In this document: positions 40,077 through 51,217 of the stretch, piece by piece
Layout of the letters: each line of letters begins with the position of its first letter
Position numbering within the stretch: position 1 is the stretch's first letter
Assembly: GCF_902806685.2 (NCBI RefSeq)
Contig: NC_048548.1
Location: forward strand, 248,001 to 312,000
DNA length: 64,000 nt
Direction: 5' to 3'
DNA from: Maniola hyperantus
Lineage: Eukaryota; Arthropoda; Insecta; Lepidoptera; Nymphalidae
Made by a program: the position numbers and the translations under genes
Notes under the pieces: generated by a model
Seen by the model: only the letters and a program-made list of their open reading frames with translations
The model's database searches: none
What the model was told of the DNA's origin: nothing

Positions 40077-40860
40077 ACCTCGCGCCTCTCTAAGTCTCTC
40101 TCTCTACCCGCCTTCTCCACTCCTGTCCCGCTGGCAAGTAACATACCGATTTCAAAGCCCAATGCAAATACGAATGTTAGTAGGATTTGGAAGCAAGCGG
40201 CATCGCGTTACTTTAGTTGTTTCTTTTTCTAACCGCCTTAGTAGGCCAGTTTTCAAATCCCAACGCTTTAGGAATGCAATTCCTTACAGCATCAGGGTTG
40301 AAGAGTGTGGTCCTCGAGTACAACGACAGTGTTTACTTGGTAGGTACCTCCAATATCAATTTAAACCCGATAGTTTCTAAATCCCGTCAGTTTAGGTGGT
40401 CAGCTCCCCTGCAACATCAGGATTGAGGAGTTGGAATCCAATTTTTTCCACACAAACACCACACGTAGGTATACAAATGCATACATTTAGTATAGGTGTC
40501 TTACCTATACGGTATGCCGATACGACTTAAACACAAGCATGAGCCACTCGCCTGACCGAGAAATGCAAGAACTATAGTTTTGGAGACAGCATCCCTAGAA
40601 TGTCTCGTTTATTTACATCTCGGTAACACGATGAATGACGAACGTAAAGTAATTCTATCAATCACAGCCGGATTGAGTGCTTCACTCCAAATTGTGTTAT
40701 CGCGAATTTCCATTATCAAATTATCGGACACGGACTTTTTAAAATCGTTTACTCAAAAAATACGTTCCAGAAATCCTTGATCGAAGTTTAAAGGCTTTTT
40801 ACATGGCTGTACCTAGTATTTTTCAAAAACCAGGGCGCGTTTGTACGTGCTTGTAGCTTT
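40077..40860. other. Mostly unassigned; decayed LINE tail at 40828-40860
   Basis: CCAGGGCGCGTTTGTACGTG and TAGCTTTAGTTTTAGG are a GGGCGCG-type LINE tail leading into the 20-bp minisatellite. The rest has no assignable feature. Confidence 0.4.
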
Positions 40861-41044
40861 AGTTTTAGGTTGACGTACCTAGTTTTAGGTTGACGTACCT
40901 AGTTTTAGGTTGACGTACCTAGTTTTAGGTTGACGTACCTAGTTTTAGGTTGACGTACCTAGTTTTAGGTTGACGTACCTAGTTTTAGGTTGACGTACCT
41001 AGTTTTAGGTTGACGTACCTAGTTTTAGGTTGACGTACCTAGTT
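40861..41044 (+). repeat. Perfect 20-bp minisatellite, nine copies
   Basis: Nine identical units of AGTTTTAGGTTGACGTACCT fill 40861-41040, with a partial tenth (AGTT). The unit is the TAGTTTTAAGTTTACGTA-type segment of the adjoining LINE tail, amplified. Confidence 0.95.
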
Positions 41045-41048
41045 TGTC

Positions 41049-41179
41049 TGATGGGAAGCTGCCAGAAGCCTGGCTAGTTATACCATCGATTTAGCGTTCC
41101 GGCACGATGCCGTGTAGAAACAGATCTGGGGCATAGGTGTAATAAGCTCGCTACCATCTTAGACTGCATCGCCACTTAC
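41049..41179 (+). mobile_element. SINE-2 fragment
   Basis: GCGTTCCGGCACGATGCCGT, GTGTAGAAAC and CATCTTAGACTGCATCGCCA; joined at its 3' end to a HelB piece. Confidence 0.6.
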
Positions 41180-41180
41180 T

Positions 41181-41285
41181 TGGAGAGTGACATAGGCTAC
41201 TTTTTATTCCGGAAAATCAAAGGGGATTCCCACAGGATTTTCAAAAACCTAACTTCACGCGGACGAAGTCGTGGGCATCATTTAG
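41181..41285 (+). mobile_element. HelB 3' part
   Basis: TTGGAGAGTGACATAGGCTA to CGCGGACGAAGTCGTGGGCA with a mutated CTAG. Confidence 0.65.
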
Positions 41286-42530
41286 CAATATAATAATGAC
41301 GAAACTCATTCAAATGATATATATCTCCACGGTTCACGATCAAATATCCCGTTTCAAGTAGCTCTTCTAGTAAGGAGGTCGCCGCAGCGTATAGCAAACT
41401 TTTAAATTGGAATAACCAATATCGTGAGCACAGAATATCATTATGGTAATAACGTATCGTGAGCGCCGATACCCATCTGCTGTTTGCTTCAAGGCGTCGT
41501 CTAGGATTATGGTTGTTGAGAGAAGCAAAAAGACGATTTTTTTCTTAAAATTATTCACCGTGTCGGGCGTGAGAACATGCAATCAACTTAGGCGGGACAT
41601 GCTCAAGAGCAAAATGCGTGATGTGTAAGCAAAGCGAATCAAATTTTTTGCTTTAAATCATCATCCATATAATGATTAATTGATCGAGAAAGTGAAATCA
41701 TATTATACACCTAATTAGAGTAAAACGTTTAGGTATACCGTGTTAGTTTTAGTATAAGCAAAAACACCGTGTCGAATATTTTTACATACAAAACATAATT
41801 ATAAAGAAAAATATTTAATGAAAATTTACCAATTTATAAGCTTGTTGTGTTGAGTCGTTGTCCTCGAAATAACATGGTCACCCCAAGCGAGCGGCTGTGA
41901 GCGAGCGGGACAGCAGCTGGCGTCGATCGTGCGCGCTCGAATCAGCTGGTGCATCCGGTCACTCAACTAGGTGCCCAAACTTGCAGGATTTTATAGTATT
42001 TTTTGGTCAAAATATAACACGGATTGCAATCGATTCTGTTACTGATTCTGAACAAACTACTTTCAGGTTGTAATGTAAAGTAATTGTATATGGGTTCATT
42101 ACCATAATTTTTCCTCTTCTATTTGCGATCATCTAGAGCAAAAAATTATATACTATGTACGAAATACATACTTATACTAGACGAAGATAAGGTTTCCAAA
42201 AAGTTAACTGTAATCAACTTGTATGATAAATTGAATATTTCGAGGCCGTCGTTTTACGAGTTCTTTATAAACTTATGCGGTTTATAACGTCAAGTTTGCG
42301 ATAAAAAGTTTATACCAGACCAAATGAGGCTCTTTCATTTCATCTTATTTATCACATTTTATTTAGCGAATGAAAATATACGGGATTACGTAAGAATAAG
42401 TTGTGAAAACTTTATATTCTGTGCCTAAAAAACGAAGTAATTGCAGGCATGTAGTTAGGTAAGTACCTACCTACGTCTTTTTTAATAGCACACTGAAATG
42501 TTTTAGTATAAAATATAATGTTCAACCCGA
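41286..42530. other. About 1.2 kb without recognised repeats; GC island at 41878-41965
   Basis: The GC island has GAGCGAGCGG and two CAGCTG E-box cores (near 41914 and 41943). It could be a promoter or enhancer. No convincing exon. Confidence 0.4.
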
Positions 42531-42814
42531 CGGAAATATCTGCGCACCTCGCTGGAATGCGCTTCCCCTCGTGCTTCCCCGCAGCTCGTTCATTTTCGCC
42601 TATCCAGCCAAAGAGTACATAAACACTAGGTACGTTCTACCAGCACCGTTCCCAGTACCAGTGCCAGTACCGTTGCTAACGCAAGCATGTTGCATGGCGT
42701 CATTAAGTCAGATTCTCAGATGTTTCCGACGGGTTGTACCTACCTATATTAAGAGTGGAGAAAAACACTGGAAGGGCGTTCCATATCTCATCTTCTTTCT
42801 TTCACCTTAGCACC
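42531..42814. other. Possible LINE edge; no intact feature
   Basis: ATTAAGAGTGGAGAAAAACA-CTGGAAGGGCGTTCC resembles a lepidopteran LINE coding edge. A proline-rich 79-codon frame over 42571-42810 is driven by a local CCAGTACC repeat. Confidence 0.35.
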
Positions 42815-42970
42815 CCAACGTCTATCGTCTTTTCAAACTATATTATGCCTTGGCCATTACCACTTCAGCTGTCAGTTACTCTAGTTCTCCTACGGATCTC
42901 TTCATTTCTGATTTGATCACGTAGAGAAATTCCAAGCATAGCTGTGTCCATCGCCTCGAGCTTTGCAATT
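42815..42970 (-). pseudogene. RTE-type LINE remnant
   Basis: Minus strand reads KLEAMDTAMLGISLRDQIRN, EEIRRRTRVTD and then stops. It overlaps the part of the ORF seen at 27631-27905 and extends it slightly upstream. Confidence 0.75.
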
Positions 42971-43434
42971 ACTTACTTTACAATGAGTTGCCCAATAGAT
43001 TGGGTCATTGTGAACAGGGGTGTTTATATTTGACACTACGATTGCTCTTTATGAGGCGTCCCTAATAAGGCCAATTTCCCTGTTGAAATGACGGCGGACA
43101 TTGCCTTTTATGATTCTTATTTCTTAGCCAAGTGCCAACTCGTTGAGAGATTCTGAACAAGCTGATCAGCGCTTGACCTATTTTGAGCCACATTGGCCAA
43201 GTTATTTCTATTTATCTCTAAGTATGTTATCATGAGATTTTTATGTTGTGATGAAAATGATGAAGTGTTCGATGTTCGTGAATTCTAAAAATTCTAAAAA
43301 TAATATCATTGATAGTTTTTATTTACATAGCTGTTGCCTGTTGCTCTTGCTTTTATTAAATTAAAAAAATTGCTGAAATAAAAAACGACTGACGCGCCGT
43401 ATTGTTTTTTTTTTTCATTTTTTAGCCAGTCAGT
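42971..43434. other. No supported feature
   Basis: Unassigned sequence. Confidence 0.3.
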
Positions 43435-43452
43435 CCCCCCCCCCCCCCCCCC
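43435..43452 (+). repeat. Run of 18 C
   Basis: A mononucleotide tract directly at the broken edge of a HelC element, next to a CCAGTCAGTC segment. Confidence 0.85.
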
Positions 43453-43595
43453 ACCTATATTTCACCTCTTGAGGGGTTGATTTTCAAAAATCCTTTCTTA
43501 GCCGAATGCCTAGGTCATATTAGCTATCTGCATGCCAAACAGCCCGATCTGTCCAGTAGTTTGGCCTGTGCATTGATAGATCAGTCAGTCAGATA
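43453..43595 (-). mobile_element. HelC, truncated
   Basis: ACCTATATTTCACCTCTTGA to ATTGATAGATCAGTCAGTCA. The 3' hairpin and CTAG are replaced by the C run. Confidence 0.65.
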
Positions 43596-43607
43596 AAAAA
43601 GATATAT

Positions 43608-43650
43608 ATGTATGTGTGTGTGTGTGGGTGTGTGTGTGTGTGTGTGTGGG
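43608..43650 (+). repeat. (GT)n microsatellite
   Basis: TATGTATGTGTGTGTGTGTG with interruptions GGGTG. The minus-strand frame rich in His-Thr is its translation. Confidence 0.8.
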
Positions 43651-44009
43651 TGAAATCCAAGTGTTCAGGCATTTAGAAGTTATGGTGGAGAAAGAACTTG
43701 ACATACCTACATAGATAAACCCTGAAAACATGAAACTCCTTTTTTGAGCAGTCGTGTAACAAGAAAACATAATATTACTAAACCCTCTTCGCTATTGTTC
43801 ATTGAGTAGGTACGATAAAGCTATTCATCCAGTAAATGCGATACGATTGACTCGCTCAATGACGTGTGGAACATTCATATTCTTACTGCCAGAGAACTTG
43901 GGATAATGTAATGCCCATCTATTCCTTTGTATGCCGCATAATAGATTTGACTTATATACGTACCTAGACATAATCTGCACAGATATTTTATGTAAACGGT
44001 CGGTTATAT

Positions 44010-44163
44010 GTAAATATATAAAAGGAAGTGACTAACTGACGGAGGTCAACGCACAGCTCAAACTACTGGAGGGATTGGGCTGAAATTTGGCATGCAGACA
44101 GCTATTACGATGTAGGCGTCCGCTAAAGGATTTTTGAAAATTCAACCTAGATAATAAGCTAGT
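44010..44163 (+). mobile_element. HelC, internally deleted
   Basis: ATATATAAAAGGAAGTGACT, GCACAGCTCAAACTACTGGA, GCATGCAGACAGCTATTACG, then a jump to AATAAGCTAGTA, so most of the 3' half is deleted but CTAGT is kept. Confidence 0.65.
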
Positions 44164-44410
44164 ATTATAATATTTTTTCGTAGAAAACCTTCAATGGATT
44201 AGAAATAAATATCATATGAGCTCGGTGGGCATCATTCAATGTTACACACTGAGTTAGCAAATCTAGGCAGAGCAGTTAGAAATTGACGTAGCCGATCATC
44301 AAACCCGCATCAAGACCTCACTGAGCTAGATGAAGTTGTATCTTCTCTAAAGTTCTATTTTTCACGTCCGACTGCTTTTAAAACATCTTATTCTATATTC
44401 TACTTATTTC

Positions 44411-44840
44411 TACTTATTTCGTTTAAGACATCCGCCTGTATATTCTACTTATTTCGTTTAAGACATCCGCCTGTATATTCTACTTATTTCGTTTAAAACA
44501 TCCGCCTGTATATTGTACTTATTTCGTTTAAAACATCCGCCTGTATATTCTACTTATTTCGTTTAAAACATCCGCCTGTATATTCTACTTATTTCGTTTA
44601 AAACATCCGCCTGTATATTCTACTTATTTCGTTTAAAACATCCGCCTGTATATTCTACTTATTTCGTTTAAGACATCCGCCTGTATATTCTACTTATTTC
44701 GTTTAAAACATCCGCCTGTATATTGTACTTATTTCGTTTAAAACATCCGCCTGTATATTCTACTTATTTCGTTTAAAACATCCGCCTGTATATTCTACTT
44801 ATTTCGTTTAAAACATCCGCCTGTATATTTCTACTTATTT
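44411..44840 (+). repeat. 35-bp minisatellite, 12 copies, six-unit higher-order period
   Basis: The unit is TACTTATTTCGTTTAAAACA-TCCGCCTGTATATTC. Variants AAGACA and TATTG recur in the same order: units 2-3 carry AAGACA then TATTG, and so do units 8-9, giving a 210-bp period. Confidence 0.9.
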
Positions 44841-44845
44841 CATTT

Positions 44846-45359
44846 TTCTCGTAACAAAGACTAACATAAAATTATACACGTGTAAGCATAGAGTTGTTAT
44901 GTTGCTAGAGCGGCAATGTTCTGCAAAATAAACTCACATTAATTTTGTATTTATTATTATTGAAGTTTTGCCATTATTTTGTTAAAAAGTGGCTAAACCC
45001 AAAAAGTTGTTATTCAATTGAGCTAAGAACGTGAAAATTCACGTGTAATTATATTTTTAAAAAAATATTCTACTACGTAAGAACAAGGTTCTACCTACCT
45101 CTTTTATTAATTCCTTTACGATTTCGTTATTTAATTCAAAAATTTTGTCGTAAAAGCAGGTCCACACTTGCGCACCCGCACGAACCGTGCACACAACACG
45201 CACCATGAGACTATATAATATGGACGTGTCGGGGGACCTTTGCGAGCGGTTGGTGTGCATGTTGTACAATAAGTCACGGCGTGCAGTTCGTGAGTTTTCA
45301 AGAGTGACAAATATGACATACGCGTTCTCAACATGCACATGTACAGATACATCCATACT
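44846..45359. other. No gene; GC-richer patch at 45150-45300
   Basis: The patch (CACACTTGCGCACCCGCACG) has overlapping frames of 60-100 codons on both strands and no domain. Could be an old DNA transposon. Confidence 0.35.
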
Positions 45360-45594
45360 ATCCATACTAATATTATAAATGCGAAAGTGTGTCTGTCTGT
45401 CTGTCTGTCTGACTGTCTGTCTGCTAGCTTTTCACGGCCCAGCAGTTTAACTGATTTTGATGAAATTTTGGTATAGAGTTAGCTTACATTCCAGGGAAGA
45501 ACATAGGCTACTTTTATTCCGGAAAATTAAAGAGTTCCCTTGGGATTTTTAAAAACCTAAATCCACGCGGACAAAGTCGCGGGCACCAGCTAGT
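45360..45594 (+). mobile_element. HelA, complete
   Basis: CTAATATTATAAATGCGAAA, an expanded GTCT tract, AACATAGGCTACTTTTATTC, end GTCGCGGGCACCAGCTAG-T. Confidence 0.8.
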
Positions 45595-45600
45595 AAAATA

Positions 45601-45790
45601 TAATAAAAATCTTTTTTATTCAATTTAACTTTTACAATAATTACTTTTGAATCGTCAGATGCATATTTGCCACTGGTTCGGAATGCTTTTCTTACCGAGA
45701 AGAACCAGCAAGAAACTCGGTGGTTGCTCTATTCAAAGATGTGCATATTGTGTGCACAGTTCGTACACATGCCCAGCTGATGTGGAGATA
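45601..45790 (-). mobile_element. LINE 3' end, (TTCTA)n-tail type, copy 2
   Basis: CCACTGGTTCGGAATGC and ACCGAGAAGAACCAGCAAGA place it; the tail here is AATAAAAAAGATTTT-like on the minus strand instead of TTCTA. Confidence 0.55.
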
Positions 45791-46124
45791 CTTCACCTTC
45801 AGATATTTTATGGTGTTTGTTGCTCCATGGTCTAACTCAATGTGTGTATCATGTATGTACTAAAATGATTGCGTAAATATTTCGTATTTAAGTAAATATA
45901 ACAATAGGATGAACATGAGGTTAAGAATGCTTAGAAATTCAGTCGGCCGAGAGGTCGGGCCGCTCTATACGGTTCTGTAGTCACGTTTCCAAGGGGTTTT
46001 TACAAATTCTAATAATATTATTTTTAGCAAAGCCAAATAAAGAAAAAAAAACACAAGTACAGTCAGCAGAAAAAACCGGCCAAATAATTTTATAAATAGA
46101 TACATATCAAAAATTGCGTAACCC

Positions 46125-46204
46125 ATGTTAAAAACCCTTTTCACTCTGAGAGGAGACCCGTGCTCTGTAGTGAGCCGGCGATGGGTTGATCATGATGATG
46201 ATGG
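46125..46204 (+). mobile_element. SINE-1 3' end
   Basis: CACTCTGAGAGGAGACCCGT, GTGAGCCGGCGATGGG and (GAT)n. Confidence 0.7.
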
Positions 46205-46549
46205 AATGAACATCCAAACGAACCCTGTTTAAAGTCATATTCCTTGTGTTAAATACAAGATACCTTCTGCATATTCCCCAGCGTGCACCAATATTTGAAC
46301 AGTACCATAATGTTTGAACAGCTCTTTTCTAACTTTGCCGTGCGAAAGGCAGACGAAATAAAAGAGCGAAAATTTCCCGGGAAAATGTGGACTGCACCTT
46401 CCAGTCCCTGTGCTTCCTCATTAAAAAGATAAAAAGGCAATGTGTTCCCGCCTTTACGTTGTGTCAAAGCTCAAAGGTTATTAGGATGGGTCTACATCTG
46501 ACATTTTCTCCGATCAAACTGTATGAGTGGAATAGTATGCAACATTTTT
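46205..46549. other. No supported feature
   Basis: Unassigned sequence. Confidence 0.3.
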
Positions 46550-46976
46550 AGGGTTCCGTACCCCAAAAAGAAAAAAGGAACCCTTATAGGATCACTTTGT
46601 TGTCTGTCTGTCTGTCAAGAAACCTACAGGGTACTTCCCGTTGACCTAGAATCATGTGGCAGGAAGGTAGGTCTCACAGCACACGTAAAGGGAAAAATTC
46701 AAAAACCGTGAATTTGTGGTTACATAACAAGAAAAAAATTAAAATGTGTTCATGAACAAATATTGCTATTTTCAACTTTCAAAGTAGGATTACTATACCA
46801 AGTGTGGTACCATCATATTATGAAAGAACTTTACCTGTAAATTCTAAAACAGGTGTTTATTTATTTTTATGCATTATAGTTTTTGATTTATCGTGCAAAA
46901 TGACGAAAAAATACGACTGTAGTACGGAACCCTCGATGCGCGGGTATGACTCGCGACTCGCACTTGGCCGGTTTTT
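46550..46976 (+). mobile_element. GTTCC-family, full-length reference
   Basis: 5' stem-loop GGGTTCCGTACC...GGAACCC, GATCACTTTGTTGTCTGTCT, AACCTACAGGGTACTTCCCG, TTCATGAACA, TTATTTTTATGCATTATAG, TACGGAACCCTCGATGCG and end CTCGCACTTGGCCGGTTTTT. Length about 427 bp, no coding capacity, hairpins near both ends, no obvious target duplication. Mobile by copy number; the class is unresolved. Confidence 0.75.
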
Positions 46977-47384
46977 GAAGTGTAGGTAGGTACATTGCCG
47001 CTAGTGCACTTAAGGGAGCAGTACATTATCTTACGCTCCTGCACTTCCCTTTATGCTTGCATCTTAGCGTGTTATGAATTTATGATGTAAAAAGCCTTGC
47101 GTTGTAAACGGGGCCTTAACAGCTGCTTAATGGATTGTTAACAGCTTATGGTGATAGATGGGCAGGAGCTTACGGCTCACTTGATTGTAAGTGGTAATCT
47201 TCGCTGAAAGCTCACTAAGTAATTACTTTTTGAAAGAAAGTTGGCATAAGTTTTTATTTCATCAACAATCTAAATATAGCACCACTAATTTTTCATTAGG
47301 TACCTACCATAAAAAAATCTACAATTAAAAAAAATTAAATCACAAATATCCCTTAAAAATAACATTAACTGAGCAAAGCCTCCC
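46977..47384. other. No supported feature
   Basis: Unassigned sequence. Confidence 0.3.
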
Positions 47385-47512
47385 AGTCCCATCAGACCAG
47401 ACTATTAGCAATTTTCAAATTATAAATTTCTTAATAACTCCAGGCGGGACTCGAACCCGGGACTTCCCAGAGCGATCATTACTGCGTCAGTGATGTAATC
47501 AAAAAGTCCTTA
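47385..47512 (-). mobile_element. SINE-2 head half, diverged
   Basis: Minus strand: TGACGCAGTAATGATCGCTC, B-box GGTTCGAGTCCC, then TGGTCTGATGGGACTGGGAG. The body and poly(A) are lost. Confidence 0.6.
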
Positions 47513-47636
47513 TTTTCTACCTATGTATTTAAAAAATTACTTTATTTTCTCAAAGACTAGCTTCGGACTTCGTCCACGATACATATATATAATAATATAT
47601 ACGCTATGTTACTTCTGAATATAGTAGCTTCTTAAA

Positions 47637-47790
47637 GGTGTTCTCGAAGGAGTGTGAAGTCTACCAATCCGCAAATGGCCAGCGTGGTAGTCGGTAGACT
47701 ATGGCCAAAACTCTTCTCACTCTGAGAGGAGACCCGTGCTCTGTAGTGAACCCCCGATGGGTTGATCATGACGATGATGATAGTAGTTTC
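47637..47790 (+). mobile_element. SINE-1 3' half
   Basis: GTGTGAAGTCTACCAATCCG, GGCCAGCGTGGTAG, GAGGAGACCCGTGCTCTGTA, (GAT)n end. Confidence 0.7.
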
Positions 47791-48159
47791 CTCTCTTAAT
47801 GGTGAAAGAATTATCAAATTCGGTACAGTAGTTTCAGAGTTCATCGATTACAAACAAACAAACAATTCTTTCCTTTTTAAAATATTAGTGCTTATCTAAA
47901 GATAAACTGTGCTTTTTATTATTATTCTTCTGTGATATTGAAACTTCGCAATTGAATAGAAAAAATAGAAATATAAAACAGAAAAAATGTTTTTCTTTTA
48001 ATATCATATTGTCACATGTTGCACAAAAAAGTCCTTTACAAAGGACTGTGAAAACATAACATTCCGCTAACATGCAACAAATGTACGCATTGTAAAGAAC
48101 TTTCCCTTTATATAAACTGTTGTTTTTTTTTTACTTTATAAAAAAATTAAAATAAAACC
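47791..48159. other. No supported feature
   Basis: Unassigned AT-rich sequence. Confidence 0.3.
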
Positions 48160-48748
48160 AGCCAAGTGCGATACAGACTTACGTTCCGAGGGTTCGTAGC
48201 TTTACCCGGCTGAGTTTGTTGTGGGCTCTTCTCAGATATGGGCGCGTTTTGAACCCTTATAGCTTCAGTTTTAAGTTTACGTAATTCATTATCACGAATA
48301 TCTTACAAATCCAACAATTTGACAATCAAAAAGTGTAATACAATGGTACATACCTACTTTGAAAAAAGTGCGAGTCAGGCTCGCGCAACGAGGGTTCCGT
48401 ACTACAGTCGTATTTTTTCGACATTTTGCACGATAATTCAAAAACTATGATGCATAAAAATAAATAAAATCAGTTTTAGAATGTACAGGTGAAGCCCTTT
48501 CATTTGATATAGTTATCTTACTTCGAAAGTTGAAAATACTAATTATTAGTTCATGACCACAATTTCATTTTTTTTTGTGTGATTTAGCCACATTTTTTCC
48601 CCTAATGTCAGCTATAAGACCCACCTACCTGCCAAATTTCATGATTCTAGGTCAACGGGAAGTACCCTGTATGTTTCTTGACAGACAGACAACAAAGTAA
48701 TCGTGTGAGGGTTCCGTTTTTCCTTTTGAGGTACGGAACCCTAAAAAG
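48160..48748 (-). mobile_element. GTTCC-family element adjoining a LINE tail
   Basis: A first hairpin end (AAACCAGCCAAGTGCGATAC) at 48160 is cut at 48194. A GGGCGCG-type LINE tail (48195-48365, plus strand) follows, and then a nearly complete minus-strand GTTCC copy runs from AAGTGCGAGTCAGGCTCGCG (48367) to GAGGTACGGAACCCTAAAAA. Confidence 0.65.
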
Positions 48749-49061
48749 GCTTTGATTTAAAAAAACTTGGTACACAACACACGGAACCATAAAAGAGGGT
48801 GTAGGTAAGAACATATGGCTCCACTCGTCCGCAGGTTTCAAAGAGGAACATTTTCATATTTTCCGTGTAATTCAATGGAAACGCCTCTCATGTCTTCCGA
48901 GTTGACGTGAAAATGTTAATGGATGCGAGGAAATATAATTTCATAATCATAACGAGAAAACAGCAGGCAGGTTACCTAATATTACGTAGGCAGTACGTAA
49001 GAACTAGAGTAATTCAATTCAATTCAAATTCAATTCAAATTATTTATTCAAAATCTTAAAT

Positions 49062-49150
49062 ATATAAAAGGAAAAGGTAACTGACTATTTCTCAATTTGA
49101 GTGGAGACCCGTTCTCAGTAGTGAGCCAGCGATAGGCTGAACGGTGGTGC
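49062..49150 (+). mobile_element. HelC 5' fragment followed by SINE-1 fragment
   Basis: ATATATAAAAGGAAAAGGTA-ACTGACT, then GAGTGGAGACCCGTTCTCAG and GTGAGCCAGCGATAGG of SINE-1. Confidence 0.5.
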
Positions 49151-49573
49151 TATGAAAGCTTTTATAATTTTCCTCAAACAATATATTTTTTACCTTCGCC
49201 AAGAAAATCTACTTAATTTGCTTTAAAACTTTATCTTTGTTGTCGAAGCCCTCAGCGTGATATTACCTTACAAAGACGATCTTCTTGAGGAATTCTTAAT
49301 AACATTGTAAAGAATTAAGATCACTTTTAAACAAATTAATGTTATTATAGTCATTAATTTCAATATCCTTTAAACTTTTAAACCAATTAGCTCAATAATA
49401 ACTAAGTATTATCATTGTTCGTATATTTATTACTCCCACGCCCGTGTACAAAATAAACACATATAAAAGCTAATAAAAAAATATAATACACTTACATATT
49501 ATATAAAAAGAAATAAACCAACATACCTACACGTTACATATAAATACATATTTGTTCCGGGCGGAGGATAAGA
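49151..49573. other. No supported feature
   Basis: Unassigned AT-rich sequence. Confidence 0.3.
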
Positions 49574-49971
49574 CACTGGTCCGACCACCGGCGAGAAAAC
49601 GACTAACTATCGGCGATTTTCTCTCTCAAGAAACGCACAATAAATGTACATTCCTTGTAAACGAAAGAGATGCATATAATATCAAAAGTTGCTCTATGAC
49701 TGTTCACACTGCCGGCGACGTCTCGCTTTACTAGTTGTGTTGCTGAGTGACGAGCTTTTAAAAATAAACTCGCTCAGCGATATTCGTTCAGCGATGCTCG
49801 CTCGCTTGAACACGTGTAACGCGTGCGCAGGCTTGCACAGGACTGAGTAACCGCTCGTCGCACTGGCACACTCGCTTATAGCCCGGCGACAACAAAACTA
49901 TCGAAACTACACACTCGCTTCCCGCTGATCGCCAACTCGTTTCTCGTTCATAGTCGGCAGTCGGACCATTG
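49574..49971 (+). mobile_element. TIR element, copy 2 (398 bp)
   Basis: Ends CACTGGTCCGACC and GTCGGACCATTG. The interior is the reverse complement of the copy at 4129-4581 (for example CTATCGGCGATTTTCTCTCT), with about 55 bp fewer. It splits a GC-rich segment (GGGCGGAGGATAAGA | CCTTACACCCCGGC). Confidence 0.65.
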
Positions 49972-50180
49972 CCTTACACCCCGGCAGGGGAGACCAAACG
50001 GCCGGGGGTCAGGGCGACAGGTGAAGAAATCGGCGGACTATCCTAGCCGAGTCCAGCAGGACCGCTTTTTGCATCCTGGCTGCGAGTGAACTGCCACGGA
50101 ACCCCAGTCGCCTCAGATAGTGAGCGAGGCTGACTGGGATCAACCCATTCGCAGATATGATGATTGGGATAAAAAAAAAT
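49972..50180 (+). mobile_element. GC-rich segment ending in A-run
   Basis: CCCCGGCAGGGGAGACC, GGCCGGGGGTCAGGGCGACA and an end GATGATTGGGATAAAAAAAA. This looks like a retroelement 3' UTR with poly(A), but I cannot name it. Confidence 0.4.
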
Positions 50181-50539
50181 TGTTTTTTAATTCATTCTCT
50201 TTAATAATTAGTTCTAGCGCCATAAACTCCCGATGTAGAAAACACGTCATTTTATTACTACAGTCCAACACCCTATATATTATGATTATTATATTGCCAC
50301 TTCTTTTAAAATACCTCAACATTATATAAATGGAACAAAATAATATAATATAAACTGAAATATATTTTATATGAAACTGAAACAAGAGTATTCCTATAAG
50401 CGATGCCATTATCGTATTATGTTACAGTTTTGTGTAGGTACGATAGTATTACCACAATATAACCACAACAACATATATGCGTATTGGGTAGGAATATGAA
50501 TGAAAGCAATATTATTATCATACTTATTCTTTGACTAAG

Positions 50540-50758
50540 TAGCTTATGCTCGCGACTTTGTCCGCATGAACAACACAAATTTCAAACCCCTGTTTTATCG
50601 CTTTACCCCCTAAAAAGTTCAATTTTCTAAAATCCTTTCTTAGCGGATGTCTTAATAGCTATCTGCATGCCGAATTTCAGCCAGATCCATCCAGTAGTTT
50701 GAGCTGTGTGTTGATAGATCAGTCAGTCAGTCAGCTTTTCCTTTTATACATTTAAATT
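50540..50758 (-). mobile_element. HelC, complete
   Basis: AGTAGCTTATGCTCGCGACT to CCTTTTATACATTTAAAT. Confidence 0.7.
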
Positions 50759-50794
50759 AAGAATATTACCTATCTACATAACATTGTGAAGAAG

Positions 50795-50855
50795 ACATGT
50801 TATGCCGACCCCACGTAGCGTGGGATAAGGCAAGGAAGAAGAAGAAGACTTATCT
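50795..50855 (+). mobile_element. Retroelement tail fragment with (GAA)n
   Basis: TTATGCCGACCCCACGTAGC-GTGGGATAAGGCAAGG contains the stem CCCCACGTAGCGTGGG and then GAA repeats; a common lepidopteran retroelement ending as I recall it. Confidence 0.4.
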
Positions 50856-51217
50856 ACATAACATTCTACGGAACCAACCTAACCACTATAACATCAATTT
50901 TGGAAAAAATTAAATAATTTCAATTCCTTGTTTTTCTTTGAAAATTGACTCTTTTTGAAAAAAAATATTTTAAATAAAATTATATTGTTATTTTAGCAAA
51001 AAGTATGCAAATGAAAGCCTTTTCATTTCCTATTCACACAAAAAATTCAAATGAGTAAGCACAGAATTAAATATGACGTGGCTGGTTCCCTGTATTTTCA
51101 TTTCTGCGGCTATTTTTCATTTTGTACCGTCCCCAATTTGTCATCACTGATTTATGCAAACCAATTCCCGTTCCCACCTTCGCTGCCATAATCCTTATTT
51201 AAAGCTTTTTTTGTTTT

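Noticed and set aside
42571..42810. Proline-rich 79-codon frame as a peptide gene
   Set aside because: Driven by a short CCAGTACC-type repeat, with a LINE-like edge downstream; no signal peptide or conserved context.
43585..43770. Frame rich in Thr-His as a low-complexity protein
   Set aside because: Translation of a GT microsatellite.
44411..44840. CRISPR-like array (also 40861-41044)
   Set aside because: The units are contiguous with no unique spacers, and the window is eukaryotic in every other respect.
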